From Tubulanus polymorphus (lineage: Eukaryota > Nemertea > Palaeonemertea > Tubulaniformes > Tubulanidae): DNA of 64,000 nt. The position numbers and the translations under genes were made by a program. The DNA lies in the NCBI RefSeq assembly GCF_964204645.1, contig NC_134035.1, positions 2,494,001 to 2,558,000 of the forward strand, in the 5' to 3' direction. The notes beneath the pieces were generated by a model. It made no database searches. It was not told the origin of the DNA and saw only the letters and a list, made by a program, of their open reading frames with translations. The first letter of the stretch is position 1. Each line of letters starts with the position of its first letter. Positions 12,364-26,059 of the stretch are shown piece after piece.

Positions 12364-13620
12364 GGCGACGAAGAAAAGGCTACACATTGCCCTGGCAGCT
12401 TAGGAAAAAGGCTCCTTTTTGCCCTGGCAAGCGAGTATCGGTCCGGTCCCGCAAAAAATAGGTCCGCTTCCGTAAAATGACTCCTTTATGCCCTGGCAAG
12501 CGAGTATCGGTCCGGTCACGCAAAAAATAGGTCCGCTTTCGTAAAATGACTCCTTTATGCCCTGGCAAGTGAGTATCGGTCCGGTCCCGCAAAATATAGG
12601 TCCGCATCCGTAAAATGCCTGCCTCTCCTGGGGAAGTGGCCTCTTTGGCTCCTTTTTGCCCTGGCAAGCGAGTATCGGTCCGGTCACGCAAAAAATAGGT
12701 CCGCTTCCGTAAAATGACTCCTTTTTGCCCTGGCAAGCGAGTATCGGTCCGGTCACGCAAAAAATAGGTCCGCTTCCGTAAAATGACTCCTTTATGCCCT
12801 GGCAAGTGAGTATCGGTCCGGTCCCGCAAAAAATAGGTCCGCATCCGTAAAATGCCTGCCTCTCCTGGGGAAGTGGCCTCTTTGGCTCCTTTTTGCCCTG
12901 GCAAGCGAGTATCGGTCCGGTCACGCAAAAAATAGGTCCGCTTCCGTAAAATGACTCCTTTATGCCCTGGCAAGTGAGTATCGGTCCGGTCCCGCAAAAA
13001 ATAGGTCCGCATCCGTAAAATGCCTGCCTCTCCTAGGGAAGTGGCCTCTTTGGCTCCTTTTTGCCCTGGCAAGCGAGTATCGGTCCGGTCACGCAAAAAA
13101 TAGGTCCGCTTCCGTAAAATGACTCCTTTATGCCCTGGCAAGTGAGTATCGGTCCGGTCCCGCAAAAAATAGGTCCGCATCCGTAAAATGCCTGCCTCTC
13201 CTAGGGAAGTGGCCTCTTTGGCTCCTTTTTGCCCTGGCAAGCGAGTATCGGTCCGGTCACGCAAAAAATAGGTCCGCTTCCGTAAAATGACTCCTTTATG
13301 CCCTGGCAAGTGAGTATCGGTCCGGTCCCGCAAAAAATAGGTCCGCATCCGTAAAATACCTGCCTCTCCTAGGGAAGTGGCCTCTTTGGCTCCTTTTTGC
13401 CCTGGCAAGCGAGTATCGGTCCGGTCACGCACATTATAGGTCCGCTTCCGTAAAAATGACTCCTTTGTGCCCTGGCAAGCGAGTATCGGTCCGGTCACGC
13501 ATATTATAGGTCCGCTTCCGTAAAATGCCTGCCTCTGCAGGGGGAAGTGGCCTCTTTGGCTCCTGGCAAGTGAGTATGGGTCCGGTCTCGCGTCTAGGCT
13601 GTTGTCCGTGCCCGCCCTGG
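12364..13620. repeat. Higher-order satellite (69 + 99 bp monomers)
   Basis: Two related monomers alternate. The A monomer is 69 bp and contains GCCCTGGCAAGCGAGTATCG and GGTCACGCAAAAAATAGG. The B monomer is 99 bp: the same core plus a 30-bp addition with GGGAAGTGGCCTCTTTGG. That landmark occurs at about 12641, 12878, 13046, 13214, 13382 and 13552. The spacings are 237, 168, 168, 168 and 170, that is 168 (69+99) with one extra A monomer in the first interval. Both monomer lengths are multiples of three, so a 372-codon minus-strand frame (12380-13498) stays open. I regard that frame as a by-product. Confidence 0.85.
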
Positions 13621-13999
13621 AGAAGTGGTGGCCGGCTCCTGCGATAAGGGGAATGGGCCGATGTTTCGATCAATTCTCACAATAAGAAATGAATAGAACA
13701 ATAAAGACAACGAAATACTAATACAAAATATTAATTACGATTGTTTATTTTCAAAATGGTCAGAAATGAATGAATTAAAGAAGAATAAACAGGAATTTCT
13801 CAGTTTCAATGTCATAAAATAAATCGATCTTTATCAACGCTAAACAATTGAACAACTAATGAAAATACACAATATCTCATTATCGATTTTAATGATTAGC
13901 GATTACACTTGATAATTATTTCAATCACTGAGTATCAGCTTATTATATCCCGATATTACACAGGTTTACATCATCAATGAGTTTGAGTACAAGTTAATA

Positions 14000-14232
14000 C
14001 AGGGTCCGATCTAAGGAACCACTTGCCCGGGGGCAAGCATATCTGAAATTTTACGTGCCCCTCAAAAATCTACTTACCCTACACAAACAGTCCAACTGCT
14101 GTATCGATTGGCAAAAAGCTTTGAGACATAAAATTGCACTAGCCCGGAGGACAAGTGTTAATGATAACTTACTTGCCCTTATGATAATACACTTGTCCCG
14201 GGCAATCGGACAAGTGCTTAGATCGGACCCTG
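14000..14232. mobile_element. Nested MITE with perfect 16-bp TIRs
   Basis: A 233-bp element with exact terminal inverted repeats CAGGGTCCGATCTAAG, lying in the right arm of the foldback element. TA dinucleotides flank both ends, compatible with a TA target duplication (Tc1/mariner-like), but two bases are weak evidence. Inside, CACTTGCCCGGG and CCCGGGCAATCGGACAAGTG also form inverted matches. The left arm of the foldback element has no counterpart, so this insertion came later. Confidence 0.8.
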
Positions 14233-14865
14233 TAATCCAAGTCATAATAAACATATTTCTGAATACAGGAATCAGTTTACTAACAGGAATCCAACTTTAC
14301 AACTTTTACAACCGCGGTTTTAAAATAAACGATATCTTCTCAATCTCGCACGCAATGTCACATAAGTCTTTGCTTCACTTCGTAGCGATCGCGTTTGATT
14401 ATTAATCCGATGAACACGCGCATTGTCCGATACACTATCAAATCAGTATATCCCGAAATTGCGTCCTTACAGATTTCTTAGCGTCACAATCTTCAGCGAA
14501 ATCCAGCCTTCATTCGGCGATTATTCTACGATAAGAGTTTGCACTGATCGTTGCAGTTTTAAATCCAGATATGAACGAAGTTGATAGTTTCGATTCGTAT
14601 CGTAAAAGGAATTCCATATTCCTTCGTAGCAGCTCCTGAGACGAAATATTCCAGGATCTCTACGACTAAACCGTGATACGTGTGAAGTATGACAGCCATT
14701 GTACAGAATGTATATCTGGTCACGTCCCGGTCACGGTCACGGTTAAGTTAATAGTGCGCGACGCTTGTCATTGATCTAATCATGCGACTTGTAAACTTCT
14801 GAACTGAAAAATATGAAACAATATCGGTTGAAATAAAATCAAACAATTCTGCTGCGTATTTCTAA

Positions 14866-16400
14866 TACAATACACGGGTTTGGTTTCATGCAGTTGCTGA
14901 AAACGATCAATTTTACAGATATACCCGTTTAAATTTCGATGCCCACATCATATCAAGTCGGTTTTGAATGTAGGTGAAAATCCCACGCGGTAAAAATCCC
15001 CATGTTCATTTTCTATCGAACATAAGTGTATAACCTAAATGAAAACAGATAATACTTTTTAACAATAATATTTAGGATCCATAGATATTTTACGATATCA
15101 TTCTGAGCTATTTCTTCATAGAAATTACCAAAACAAAACTACGGATTTTTACCTGTAACCCGGTTCTACATTTCATAATCCAGTACTCACAGCCGATTCC
15201 AGCGCATCAGTGGTGTTGGTTCAGTTAATAGCCTCGCCGTATTGAAATCAATCAGGTGGCGGTGATGAGATAGTGAGGAATGGCAGATGTTTTTCGTTCC
15301 CATACACAAGAGAAACTGGCTAATACTATTTGAAGTTAAAACTAGCAATAGAAAGAAAAGTTTTAATAAGAATTTGACATTTCGACTGAATGCTCATTCA
15401 CAGTTTTCAGTGTACAGTTTTTTTCTTTGTGTGTTTTTACCTCAACAGATTCGATTGGTCGAATCATTTCGCGGTTTTGGTAACAATCAGGTCCTCATCG
15501 TGATGAGGAGAATTCGAGGAAACATATGAACTAGAAACATAAGGAAATAATATCAAGAGTGTCCAACAACAAGTTGAGTAAGATTTGTACGTCGTTACTG
15601 CTATTGGACAGCCGCGTATGCCTATTTGTATTATAAACTCGAATTCAATCATTCGAAATACGTTTTTTTCTCCTTTTTCATGCATTCTAAATTCATTTCC
15701 TTGAATTATTGACAAAATACTTTACAGACAATTGTACTTTACAATAGCACTTTACAGACAAGCTTGCATTAACCCCGCGAAAAAGTCAATAATCTAGTTA
15801 CTGGAGACTTCATTCCAAGGCTATAAATTTCTTTGGTGTCAGATAAGGCCTATTTTTTACTCTACTAAAAACTATACTTTCTAATTACTTTTCATCAGGG
15901 CATACGTTTCCGCAGTGGTCTTTGTCACTCTACAATCCTAGTGCACCCCCCCCCCTGTCATGGGGCATCGGGCAGTAACGTTCTTGGTGAAGCCCCTTGA
16001 AGCTTTAAAAGTCTGGCACTATATCGGTGAACCCGCAATAACAACTATAATTCTTGTATCAAATCGAAAGACTCTTCATGTGATATTCGCGTAGACTGAA
16101 CGTAGTTTTACCCACTCTAAACACTCTGGTTTGAACCTACGGAAGGTGGACTCCAGTCCTCATTTGATAATCCGATCCTCACGAGACATTTTTAAGTAAA
16201 CAGAAATAAAGAAAGCAATGATTACATAACATATATATATATAAATGTCGTGGTTTATTGACTATAGATTTAAACTTGCTGATTTTTTTCAGTTGAAGTT
16301 TTTTAAATGCAAAATATTGGCAGCACATCAACAATGGGTCGAATGTTACTGCCCTTCTCATCCACAGTAACATTGTTGTCGAGCTGTAACTGTCCAGTTG
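14866..16400. other. Intergenic, nothing recognised
   Basis: AT-rich single-copy-looking sequence. A C-run lies at about 15948-15957 and a short (AT)n at 16230-16242. No gene, RNA gene or clear inverted-repeat element was found. Confidence 0.4.
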
Positions 16401-16409
16401 AGTCGGGGT

Positions 16410-16620
16410 CCAGTTCCGCAGTTGTAAGTTCGAGTTAACTCAAGAGTTAAAATCAGAACACAGTTACGCGGTTATGAATTAAGATTTAACTCTGAGAAAA
16501 CTCATTGAAAATGAACAAGTTCTCTAAGTTCGAGTTTACAACTGTGGAACTGGGTCCAGTTCATTTTCAATGTTTCAACTCCTGAGTCAAATTTAACTCT
16601 GAACTGTGGAACTGGAACCG
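16410..16620. mobile_element. MITE family M1 (CCACAGTT ends), cluster
   Basis: Tandem or nested copies of a small element whose ends read GTTCCACAGTTGTGAGTTA and, inverted, AACTCACAACTGTGGAAC. The inner motif is AGTTCATTTTCAATGAGTTA. Further copies lie at 17565-17672, 17722-17823, 42479-42570, 56546-56660 and 58825-58893, with a half copy at 60815-60875. No coding capacity. Copies occur both in introns and between genes. Confidence 0.75.
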
Positions 16621-16637
16621 GATACCCAATTGACGAT

Positions 16638-16750
16638 CAGGGGCTGCAGTTGCTGAAAACATGGTTAACCAGTGGATAGTTGACACAATGCCAATTTGAA
16701 CTTCATAATTGTTACTACGGCATTTATCCACTTTCGATCAACTGACCCCG
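16638..16750. mobile_element. MITE family M2 (GGGGCTGCAG ends)
   Basis: About 113 bp. The left end is CAGGGGCTGCAGTTGCTGAA and the interior holds TTAACCAGTGGATAGTTGAC and, inverted, TTATCCACTTTCGATCAACT. Other copies or remnants: 18201-18400, 22440-22556, 35149-35282, 49803-49938 and 55823-55960. The shared interior motif GTGGATAGTT, with its reverse complement, identifies the family. Confidence 0.7.
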
Positions 16751-17367
16751 GGCAAATAGAACATTTATAACGAAAAATTCTTGTTAAATTCTTGAGCAGT
16801 TTGCCGAGTAAGGTGTTGTCTGCTAGTTAACTACACCTTACTCAGTGGCATTAGGACTGCGAATATTTCATGTACAGTCCGGCGAATTTATGAACGCAGT
16901 AGGAAAGTGAGCATGATCTAAAATTGGAAGGATAGCGACAATGAATCCAATTTCTCCAGTCAACAGGCAGCAGATCGATGAATTCTGCGATACACTGTTG
17001 AAAATATCAGTTAATTCAAGGACTCTTTGTTTCAATGACATTTCTCTCTGAAAGGCAGCAGCAGCAGCAGTAGTGGTTGTACAGTAATGATTACATAATT
17101 CATCGATACATCAGAAAAATTAGGGATTTCCTTAGGAAACCGTAGACCTTAAACCAAGTCAGAAGACTTTCGTTTCGATTAAGTCCGACACAGTTTTGGA
17201 GGCAAAACTGAATATAGCGATGAACGAAAAACCTAATCCAGATCATTCGTTCTTAATAAACGTCGCTATCTTACGAACGCTACGCGTAATGCTGAACACT
17301 AATATTCACGTAATGTCCGGATTATATCAAATCTAGAACAACCATGAACTGATGCCACCTAAGGCTA

Positions 17368-17542
17368 ACACTCACGACGCATGCAAATAGAAACACAGTT
17401 CCGAACTTTTTCCTATGTTGGTATGCACAGCATTTACGAAATGAGAAACACAGATCGGGAAACAAGGTTTGCGAGATCAAACATGTTTCAGTTCATGTTT
17501 CGTGTTTTTGTGTTTTCCTGCCTCGTGCGCGTTAGGCTTTAG
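17368..17542. mobile_element. MITE family M3 (GGGAAACATG), diverged copy
   Basis: Inverted ends of about 30 bp around CTAACACTCACGACGCATGC on the left and, inverted, CTAACGCGCACGAGGCAGG on the right. The interior has GAAATGAGAAACACAGATCG and CATGTTTC motifs. It is a diverged relative of the better preserved element at 48212-48452. Confidence 0.55.
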
Positions 17543-17564
17543 GCGGGAATAACAGTCTGCACCC

Positions 17565-17870
17565 AGTGTCACAGTTGTGAGTTAGATTTCACTATGAGTT
17601 AAAGTTAGTTCATTTTCAATGAGTTAACTCAGAGTTAAATCTTAACTCACAACTGTGGAACTGGATCCTGTATAGTAACAATAGATGGTTCAATGCCGAT
17701 GATACTGATTATTACTATACAGGTTCCACAGTTGTGAGTTAGATTTAATTCTGAGATAAAGTTAGTTCATTTTCAATGAGTTAACTCAGAGACAAATGTT
17801 GACTCAGAACTGTGGACCCTGTATAGTAATGATAGATGGTTCAATGCCGAAGATACTGATTATGCGAACA
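17565..17870. repeat. 150-bp tandem duplication carrying M1
   Basis: Two adjacent units of about 150 bp. Each holds an M1 element (17565-17672 and 17722-17823) followed by the same flank ATAGATGGTTCAATGCCGA. Because the flank is duplicated with the element, this is a segmental duplication and not two independent insertions. Confidence 0.7.
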
Positions 17871-18053
17871 GTTTTCTAACGCGAGATGATTTTGAGAGCG
17901 TTTTACAACACAACATCGTATCTGCATCCGTAGTTGAGGCATAGTTATTCATCATCTCTTCCAGTCGCTCGACGATATTATGCGTCTAGTTTTTAGAGTG
18001 TATTTCGATAAGAGGCACATCGCGGTAACGAACAGTTGATGGTTTCGAAGACG

Positions 18054-21000
18054 TCACCGTTTCGCCTTGCCCGCTCGTTTCGATTGCCACGTGTCGTATT
18101 TGATGAAAGCTGCATTTAGAAGTTCGTTGAGATGACCGGTGAACTGAAAGTGGAAATTACATGTTATGTATACATGGTCTACAAAGCCGCGCGCTCGATA
18201 CCAGGGGCTGCAGGTGATCAAAAGTTGATTTAAGGTACCGGCAGATAATGATAATAATTCATTTCTTAAAAGGGCTTTACATTAACATCCATTTCAAAGC
18301 TCTTCACAACAGTAGATAAATCCTATAGTAACAATGAACTTTATGGCAACTATCCACCGATTGACTCTCATCAAATTTTGATGAACTGGCCGCTGAATAA
18401 TGGTTCCAGCTGGAGCAGATTAAGGGCGTGGTATCGGGGGATGCTGAACACTGCCTTCCCATAGAAGATGCTGGTGACCTTTGAAACAGCTGCTGATAGA
18501 TCCTAACATCTGGACGGATGAAAAGTTTAGTTACGGAAATATGTTCCACATGCGCTTCGTCCGAAGTTGGTGACTAATTCAGAAAGGCTTCCCAGATTGC
18601 TGGAATTTCCTACTTACGTTTATAGTGTAATGATATTCATCCAGTTTATCCCTAAGCGGTTGCATTTTAGCTAATTGAAATCGTTCTAGATTTGCTTTCA
18701 TTCTGACGACCTGAAAATTAATATATTTTTGATATGCATTATTGATATTTGCAGCATACTCTTGAGCTCTCGAAAAAGACTAGAAACTACATGTACTCAA
18801 TTAGTCGTAGTAGTCATATCATTACCATTCCTACTGCAAACTAGAACACCTGAAAGATGTTTGCTTGTCCCGATATGTTCCCTTATCGAGAAATTGCCCA
18901 GTACCACTCTCAACTCACCTTCTCTTCCAACGCCGGTGACGTGGTCGGAAAACAGAGCCAAAAATGTCTCAGTAACTCGCAAAGAGCCGAATAGACCTGC
19001 CGTATTTCCTGAAGCATATTTGTAGGTACCATTTCTGGAATTGAATCGAAATATCAAGATCAACTAGAAATCTGTCTATTTGAACTCAAATACTCAAATT
19101 CATATCTCAAAACTGTTCAACTGGGTCCAGGAACCTTTTTCTAAAAGTGGTGTTATCTATGTTCATCATTATAGCCCACCCTAAATCTATGAGAAAATAT
19201 TTAGTTCAGAAAGTTTTAAGCACTCTCAGGATTTGCTTCGGAAAGCAGGCACTAACAAAGACAGCCTACGCGGCAAAAAACTTCATCACACTCATAACAA
19301 AAACCCTGAAATTGTTCATGCATCTGATATGAGAATTATGCAAAAACTTACGTGCTAATTGCTGCTGCGTAGTACCGTGCATAAGAGCGCCACCTGGTGA
19401 TAATTCCCCTGATACGCTGATCGCCTGTTGACTGGACAACAACTATAAATAAAGCAACACAACCAGTTACACACAGTTACAGTACGGAGTTCTATGTACA
19501 AACTAATTGGTGTTAAAGGCAGTGTAAATGTCTCTCATCGAGACAACTTTATCTTGTTTCATCCTGTTAGGTTCCCTAAAGATCAGTCATTCCTGGATAT
19601 AAGGAGTTTTCAAGGAGAAACATTCAAATTTCAAGGAAGCATCAGCATCACTTTCAATATCAATTACAGTAGACTCATCCTACATCGGTACAGTTTATCT
19701 CGGTAAACCGGTAATTCAGTTGTTTTGTGAGCAAATATTTATCCTAAACACTACCTAAATTCAGTTTCTTATTCGGTAACCGCCTAATTGGGCAAATAAT
19801 CCTGGTACCAACTGTCTCAATTTAGGCATAGTTTACCATAAGACTAGCTACAAGCATTTTCAATCGCCTATTTCTCAAAATTGAAGCTATTTCTGTTGTT
19901 TAGAAGGAGTTTTAAGGAATCAAGGAGTTGTAGTAGGGACCCTGCCTGTACATCTCGATTCTTGAACCGTGAAAAATATACCTACACAGGCAAATGTTGC
20001 CTCCACAGAGGTTTTGGGAAATAAAGACAAAACAAAACTACATACCCGGGTAAGATCAGGACGGTAAGCTTCGATTTCTTGGGTGACGCCGTTGGAAGCT
20101 CGTATCATGTCGTCGTTGGTTGTGTAACTCGTCGCGGTGATCGGCGTCGGGCCGTGTAGATATCGTTCGAGTTTCGCTAATTTCAAACCGGACATCGTCT
20201 GCTCGTCGTTGCCCTGCAGATCGTCGTATTCGATTTTCTCTTTCAGTTTTTTCTGTTGAAAATGGAAAAACAAAAACAAAGTCGATGAGTTCAAAGTACA
20301 GGTCGATTATAAAATTCCTTGATATTTTCCCGTCTCTTAACCCTGAGCCATTTCTCGAAATTGAAGGAGTTATTTAGACATTTTGCTCAAATTAAGGAGT
20401 TTTCAAACACCTTTAAAAGCATTTTCCATTTAAAATGTTTTTTGACCCGAGATGCATAGGGACCATGTATATGGTAAGGCTTTTCAATTGATTATTCTTC
20501 CCTCACCTTTTTACACGGCGGTTCTTTATTCGATTCCTTATTCGCTGCGTTCATTTCGCCGTTGTTTTTCACCGACGAATCGCCTCCGACCGACGTAGAT
20601 TCACCCGCCGATTCCAACGACTTCAATACCATCGTCGAGTGGTGATTGAATCGACGAATCAGCGACAGATTCGCCGGCGTTATCTTGTGACGAGCTTCTT
20701 CTTTCAACACGCCGTATCCCTGTGAAGAGAACAAGCGATTACATTACTGTATTTGGTTTTACTATTTGTTGACTTTTAATTCATACATACAGCCAGGGTC
20801 GCTACTGATCGGTCATTCTTGGATATAAGGATTTTCAAGGAGTTTTAAAGGAGAAAATAAAGTCAGGGAAGCGTCTGCTTCACTTTCGATGTCAATTACA
20901 GTAGACTCATCCTTCATCTTGGTAAAACCATTAATTTGGTGGTTTTGTAAGCATATTCTTATCCTATACACTTCCTAAACTCTAATTTCTAATTTAGCAA

Positions 21001-23995
21001 CTTCCTAATTGAGTAAAAAAAAATCCTGGCCCCAACAACTGTACCGATTAAGGCATAGTTTACTGTATAAATTATTTCTACCCGGTAATTGCTTATTCCT
21101 CAAAATTGAATTTTGCTCAAATAAAGCATTTTCCAATTAGAAGAGTTGTCGGGAACCCTGTACTTACTTCATCGTTGAGATGTGTATCCGTTAAATGTGT
21201 GAGATCTATAAACGGGTCGTTGACGCTTCGACTGATTTCTTCTTGGATATCTACAAAGAGATATTCATCAAATTCATAAGACTATTAGCATTCTACATAG
21301 CGTTTATAAAACATCCACAATCAAAAAAATATCAAGAATATCTCAACAAATATCAGAGTTGGTAGGATTCAACTACTTTCCTCAATTTCAAGATTTCAAA
21401 GCCGTAAATTTAGTAGCCTACTCATTTATTCATTTATTTAATTACCCTGTTCGTCTGCTTTGGCACATTGAGCGAATAAGTCTTTGTTGTTCAAATTGAT
21501 GCGATCGCGATGGAAATAATGCGACTGAAAGAACTTCGTCCAGAAGTCCGACTCGTTGAGCTTATCGGGCACATATTCGGCGTGTAGCTGTTTGACTGAA
21601 ATGGAAATTTATAACCGATTGAGCTGGTTTAGTTTAGACGACGACGATGTTTCAATCGTGCAGACTGAAATGTACATCCTCCCACGACAAGGATTTGAAA
21701 CCTGATAGAATCGCAATAATTCCACGGCACGAAACCTAGACCGAGTGCCAGGTTCATGTGCAAGTTCGCCAGGTTCAAGTTCGCCTAATCAGATCGCTTG
21801 TTGTATAACCGGGCTCAAATAAAACTAGATTTTTGGCTAATAATGACATCATCTAAGCTGTGCGCTTTGTTCAGCATTCAGGCTAGTGTGGCAGGGTCTC
21901 GAAGCCATCAGGTTCGAATCCCTGCGGCGGGAGGACGGCAAACATAAGGCGTACCTGCTGGATACGTTCTAAAGATGGATTGTATAATATCAGCAGTAAG
22001 ATTGTATCGTAGACCGTTGCAGCCGTCTGCCTGCGGTTTGATTTCTGACTGCGAAAACAAAACAAAATACCCGGTAGTCATTACGAATAATGATAATACA
22101 TTGTAATAAAACAGAACAGCCAACAGATGCCATAATTCGATGATGAAGAAGAAATACCCCTGATGAACAGGCACTTAGATATGCATTATATCAATAATGC
22201 GCTGACTAGACTTATCTTAGGGGCCAATTAGTAAAATCATGGGGGGGGGCTGATTGTCCATTTTCTAAATGCATTGAAATACTCACCAAAAATGCAGCAG
22301 ATACACCAACTGATTGATTGTTTGCTTTCTTGTTTTTCTAAAAACAAAAGATCTAGCAATTATTATTAAGTTAACGTGATTTGATTCGAGTTAGACAGTT
22401 TATAATTCATAAAGGCCTATAGGGTCAAGAAACATCTGAGTTAAACCCTTTCAGTACTTGTGCGGTATATGTTCCGTTTACCCTGCAGGCTGCGGTGTAC
22501 ACTATGTCAACTATCCACTGGTTAACTCTAACTAACTATTGAGTAACCAGCCCCAGTAGAATAATAATAATCAGGACAGATTCTTACTTTTGTTCTTTCG
22601 GCCCAGAATTCTTCAGCCGTTATAACGCCGCTGACGACTAAGTCTTTGTACAACTGAAACAACTCCGGATCTTCTTGTAACATTCTGCGCGGAAAGAAAT
22701 TATTTTCATTAAATAACCGATTATATGACATGCTTTTCGTTTATTTCAATTAGTAGCGGTATCGGTGTCCTAGCACAAGAACTTCCCCTGGAAACTTTTT
22801 TCAATTTATATTCTCAATGCAATTTTCGAGCTTTTCTGGTAGCAAAATAATATTTTGATCATTATCTCCCTAGTTTAATTCGTCCTAAGATTCAATAGAA
22901 AACATCGACATTTTAAAGTACTTTGCCTGAAAATCGAGCACATTCATATACTTATTTTTCCTAAAAGTAAGCACTTTTCAGATTTTTCCAGACTCCCTAC
23001 AAAACCCTTGAAAAAGTAAAACCCCTTGAAAATCCCTTGGAATTACCGATTTTTCTCTTCCAGTTCGCTGTTCACTTTACGCCTGAAGTTCGGCAACAAT
23101 TTCTGCAGTAACTCTTTGACGGCGTCGCGATCTTTGATCTGCGCCGCTCGGCCGGCCGGATTATTAAACTGGAACGTGTTCGCGCCGTTGTCGTGCAAAA
23201 TGATTTGCAGTTGAACTTTTTCCTTCGAGTCGGGCGAAATCTTTTGTACTGCGAACAAAATAATGGAAACATTGAACGGAATGAGCTGCTGTAGGTAATA
23301 AATTTGCATTAAGGAAAAAAAAACAGGTTTTTTTTCGATTTCAATAAAGTTGGCATTTCCAATATAGAGAATCCCAAAATGAGAAGAGTGTTTCATTAAA
23401 TGTTTGAGTGCATCTACACCACAGTGCAGCGTATCAAATTGGTGATGGACTTTGGTAATACACTGTATTGCAATTTATCGATGTAATTAGTTTTTATCTC
23501 TGGCACCTGTCAAACATAGGGAAATATCAATAACTTATGATACACCACACCGCAGTATAAATGCCCTAAACCGGTAAGCAGTAATTCAACACACTGGGGT
23601 GGAATCTTTTAAGATTTTCAAATTATCTCCAGCACTTTCAGGAATCAATTAGCTGACAGTGAAAGGGTTAATCGTTATAACTAGCATTTTTGTATTCACT
23701 GAAGTTAGTCTGATCTACATAAAACATCCAATCCATCCATCAACAAATTTTTTTAATCTAAATATCTATATTTTCAAAAATTCTATGGTGAAAACCTCTA
23801 TTCTAATGGTTTGTGCGAATAGATCGGTCCTCGTCTCGAATTACCTTTGATGTCGGCATAATTATGAGAAACTCTGAATGTGTTCAGGTGTCCAGGCATC
23901 CAAGCCAATCGTTCACTCATCAAATACAAAGATCCTTCCACTTTCTTCTGCTTGACATTCTTCGTAATAGAGAGGACATCTTCCGATATCGACAT
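18054..23995 (-). CDS. GTF2H1: TFIIH core subunit p62
   Basis: Subunit of the TFIIH core, which acts in RNA polymerase II initiation and nucleotide excision repair in the nucleus. Thirteen coding exons with consistent phases: 23845-23995, 23047-23248, 22588-22684, 22287-22337, 21955-22048, 21446-21595, 21168-21250, 20507-20719, 20046-20252, 19352-19442, 18919-19034, 18618-18710, 18054-18143. They give 545 aa; vertebrate p62 is about 548. The N-terminal PH-like domain (about 1-110) starts [18 protein letters not shown] and includes HNYADIK. BSD domains follow: [20 protein letters not shown] (BSD1) and [17 protein letters not shown] (BSD2, about 214-230). The motif [19 protein letters not shown] is strongly conserved. 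The C-terminus contains the ELLRHFW and KYDTWQSKR blocks. The start is the ATG at 23995; an upstream in-frame ATG extends the frame, but the family begins here. Introns hold MITE and SINE-like repeats. Confidence 0.96.
19570..19944 (+). mobile_element. MITE family M4 (GGGACCCTG ends), copy 1
   Basis: About 375 bp spanning the intron between exons 9 and 10 of the p62 gene. Landmarks: GATCAGTCATTCCTGGATAT, ATTACAGTAGACTCATCC, GTTTATCTCGGTAAACCGGT, and a right end GTAGTAGGGACCCTG. Relatives lie at 20794-21160, 36001-36375 (inverted) and 59740-60046, with a 3' part at about 20310-20465. No coding capacity. Confidence 0.7.
20794..21160 (+). mobile_element. MITE family M4, copy 2
   Basis: Second M4 copy, between exons 7 and 8 of the p62 gene. 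It begins CAGGGTCGCTACTGATCGG and ends TCGGGAACCCTG, so the termini are short inverted repeats. The interior shares ATTACAGTAGACTCATCC with copy 1. Confidence 0.7.
21881..21935 (+). repeat. tRNA-like SINE head fragment
   Basis: Contains the Pol III B-box match GGTTCGAATCC inside GCCATCAGGTTCGAATCCC, preceded by GGCTAGTGTGGCAGGGTCTC, which could be a degenerate A-box region. The same core occurs on the minus strand at 58060-58200. It lies in a p62 intron, some 20 bp beyond the donor of exon 5. It does not fold as a complete tRNA by eye. Confidence 0.5.
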
Positions 23996-25248
23996 TTCTG
24001 AAAATCTGAAGAGTTCACCGAGTTGCTTATAATGAACGGAATATAACACGATGACCAGTGTTGTAAGGTGTTGGTCAGTGGATAGTTACGAATGTAAACA
24101 GTACAGAGGCACAAATCCAGGAATGAAAGTGGGGAGGGGGTTCCTGTTGTTTCTGTAGGCCTATTGTACGACACGTCGCTGCATGCAAATGGATAGATGA
24201 TTATATTTAGACGTTAGGTGCATTGGTTCCAAAATAATGTGTGGAATATGCGAATGGGTTCTTGGAACTGAACGAAGGTCTCTGGGGGCCAGTTACTCAG
24301 ACTGGTCTCTGTTGTAATTGCTTAAAGTGAAATACGCTTCAATCATCCCCCCCCCATACTGCCTTCTTCCATCAGTCAGTGCCATAAACATTTAAGTAAA
24401 GAATTAAGTCCTATATCTATATCAGCTTTAACTTTCTATGAATTGAATCAAAATGGAATTTGTATTCTGTGGTAGAAGCAGCTGAGACTGGGTTTCTTCT
24501 TCAGATGACAAGCAAGCAAGCAAGCAGTGATGATGCGGTCGAGAAGAGGAGAGTGAGAGATGTTATTCTTGGTCCTCTCTAATCAGGATGAATCATTATT
24601 TCTGTCTACTCACTAATTACTGTTGACAGCATAAACTACTTGATGTTCAATGTTTTTATGGACGATAGGATGCTAAAATCCAAAATTATTCGGCTGCAAA
24701 GCAAAGTAAGCGGCGAATCTGGAAATTTTACTTCCTACTTCCTGGTACTCCACACATCGAATTGTCATCGCGCGCTACGGATACGCTAAATAACGGTCTG
24801 TGGACTGAACAATTAAACTGACGGACCAAAGATCCTGTTGGTGATCTATTTTTTAATCCAGTCAGAATGCGTAAAAGATCCCTGGAAAAACCGGCCCTTT
24901 ATAGATAGACAATTGACTCTAAAGCATAGTAAATCTAAGTGACCATGGAAAGCAGATGTATGTCAGCTCATATTGAGAAAAACATTAAGAATCATTCATT
25001 AAAGCATCCATACAATTTTGAGATGTGTCCAAATTCCTCGAGTAACCTAGTTACCTAATCTTTGGTGATAAGCTGTCATAATTTGATGGGCCTATACCAA
25101 TTTAACCAATACGTTTGTAAGAATATTCAAGTCGCGACACTAAACCTTTGACGTGTAACTGATTACAATAAACCAGAGCAAAAACGCAGTTCTCCGACAA
25201 AATTCCATGATTAGAAAGTAAAAACAATTCTAAATTTTTCTAAATGCA
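23996..25248. other. Intergenic between GTF2H1 and POLR2L
   Basis: The first few hundred bases should hold the GTF2H1 promoter and 5' UTR; no specific motif is convincing. A C-run (about 24348-24355) and AAGCAAGCAAGCAAGCAG (about 24509-24526) are simple repeats. No gene seen. Confidence 0.4.
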
Positions 25249-25254
25249 TTTATT
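25249..25254 (-). terminator. Poly(A) signal of POLR2L
   Basis: AATAAA on the minus strand, about 70 bases past the POLR2L stop codon, the expected place for cleavage and polyadenylation. Confidence 0.6.
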
Positions 25255-25324
25255 TCCGTGGATGTCCACTATAAAAATTCACATATTTACAATCAATCTT
25301 ATACAGCTTTTCGCTGACGGAGTT

Positions 25325-26059
<735 letters not shown>

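Larger units (their letters stand above)
11230..14865. mobile_element. Foldback element, about 3.6 kb
   Basis: Two arms of about 1 kb are inverted copies of each other. Left-arm landmark: ACCGTGACCGTGACCGGGAC at about 11337-11357. Its reverse complement lies at about 14723-14745 in the right arm. Inner landmark: TCATTGTGAGAATTAATGG at about 12276 matches the reverse complement near 13672-13690. The arms enclose a satellite (12364-13620). The right arm also contains a separate nested MITE (14000-14232). Arm identity looks like 70-80%. No transposase frame is visible. The architecture, long inverted arms around a tandem-repeat core, resembles foldback-type elements, but the family is not assigned. 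Confidence 0.7.
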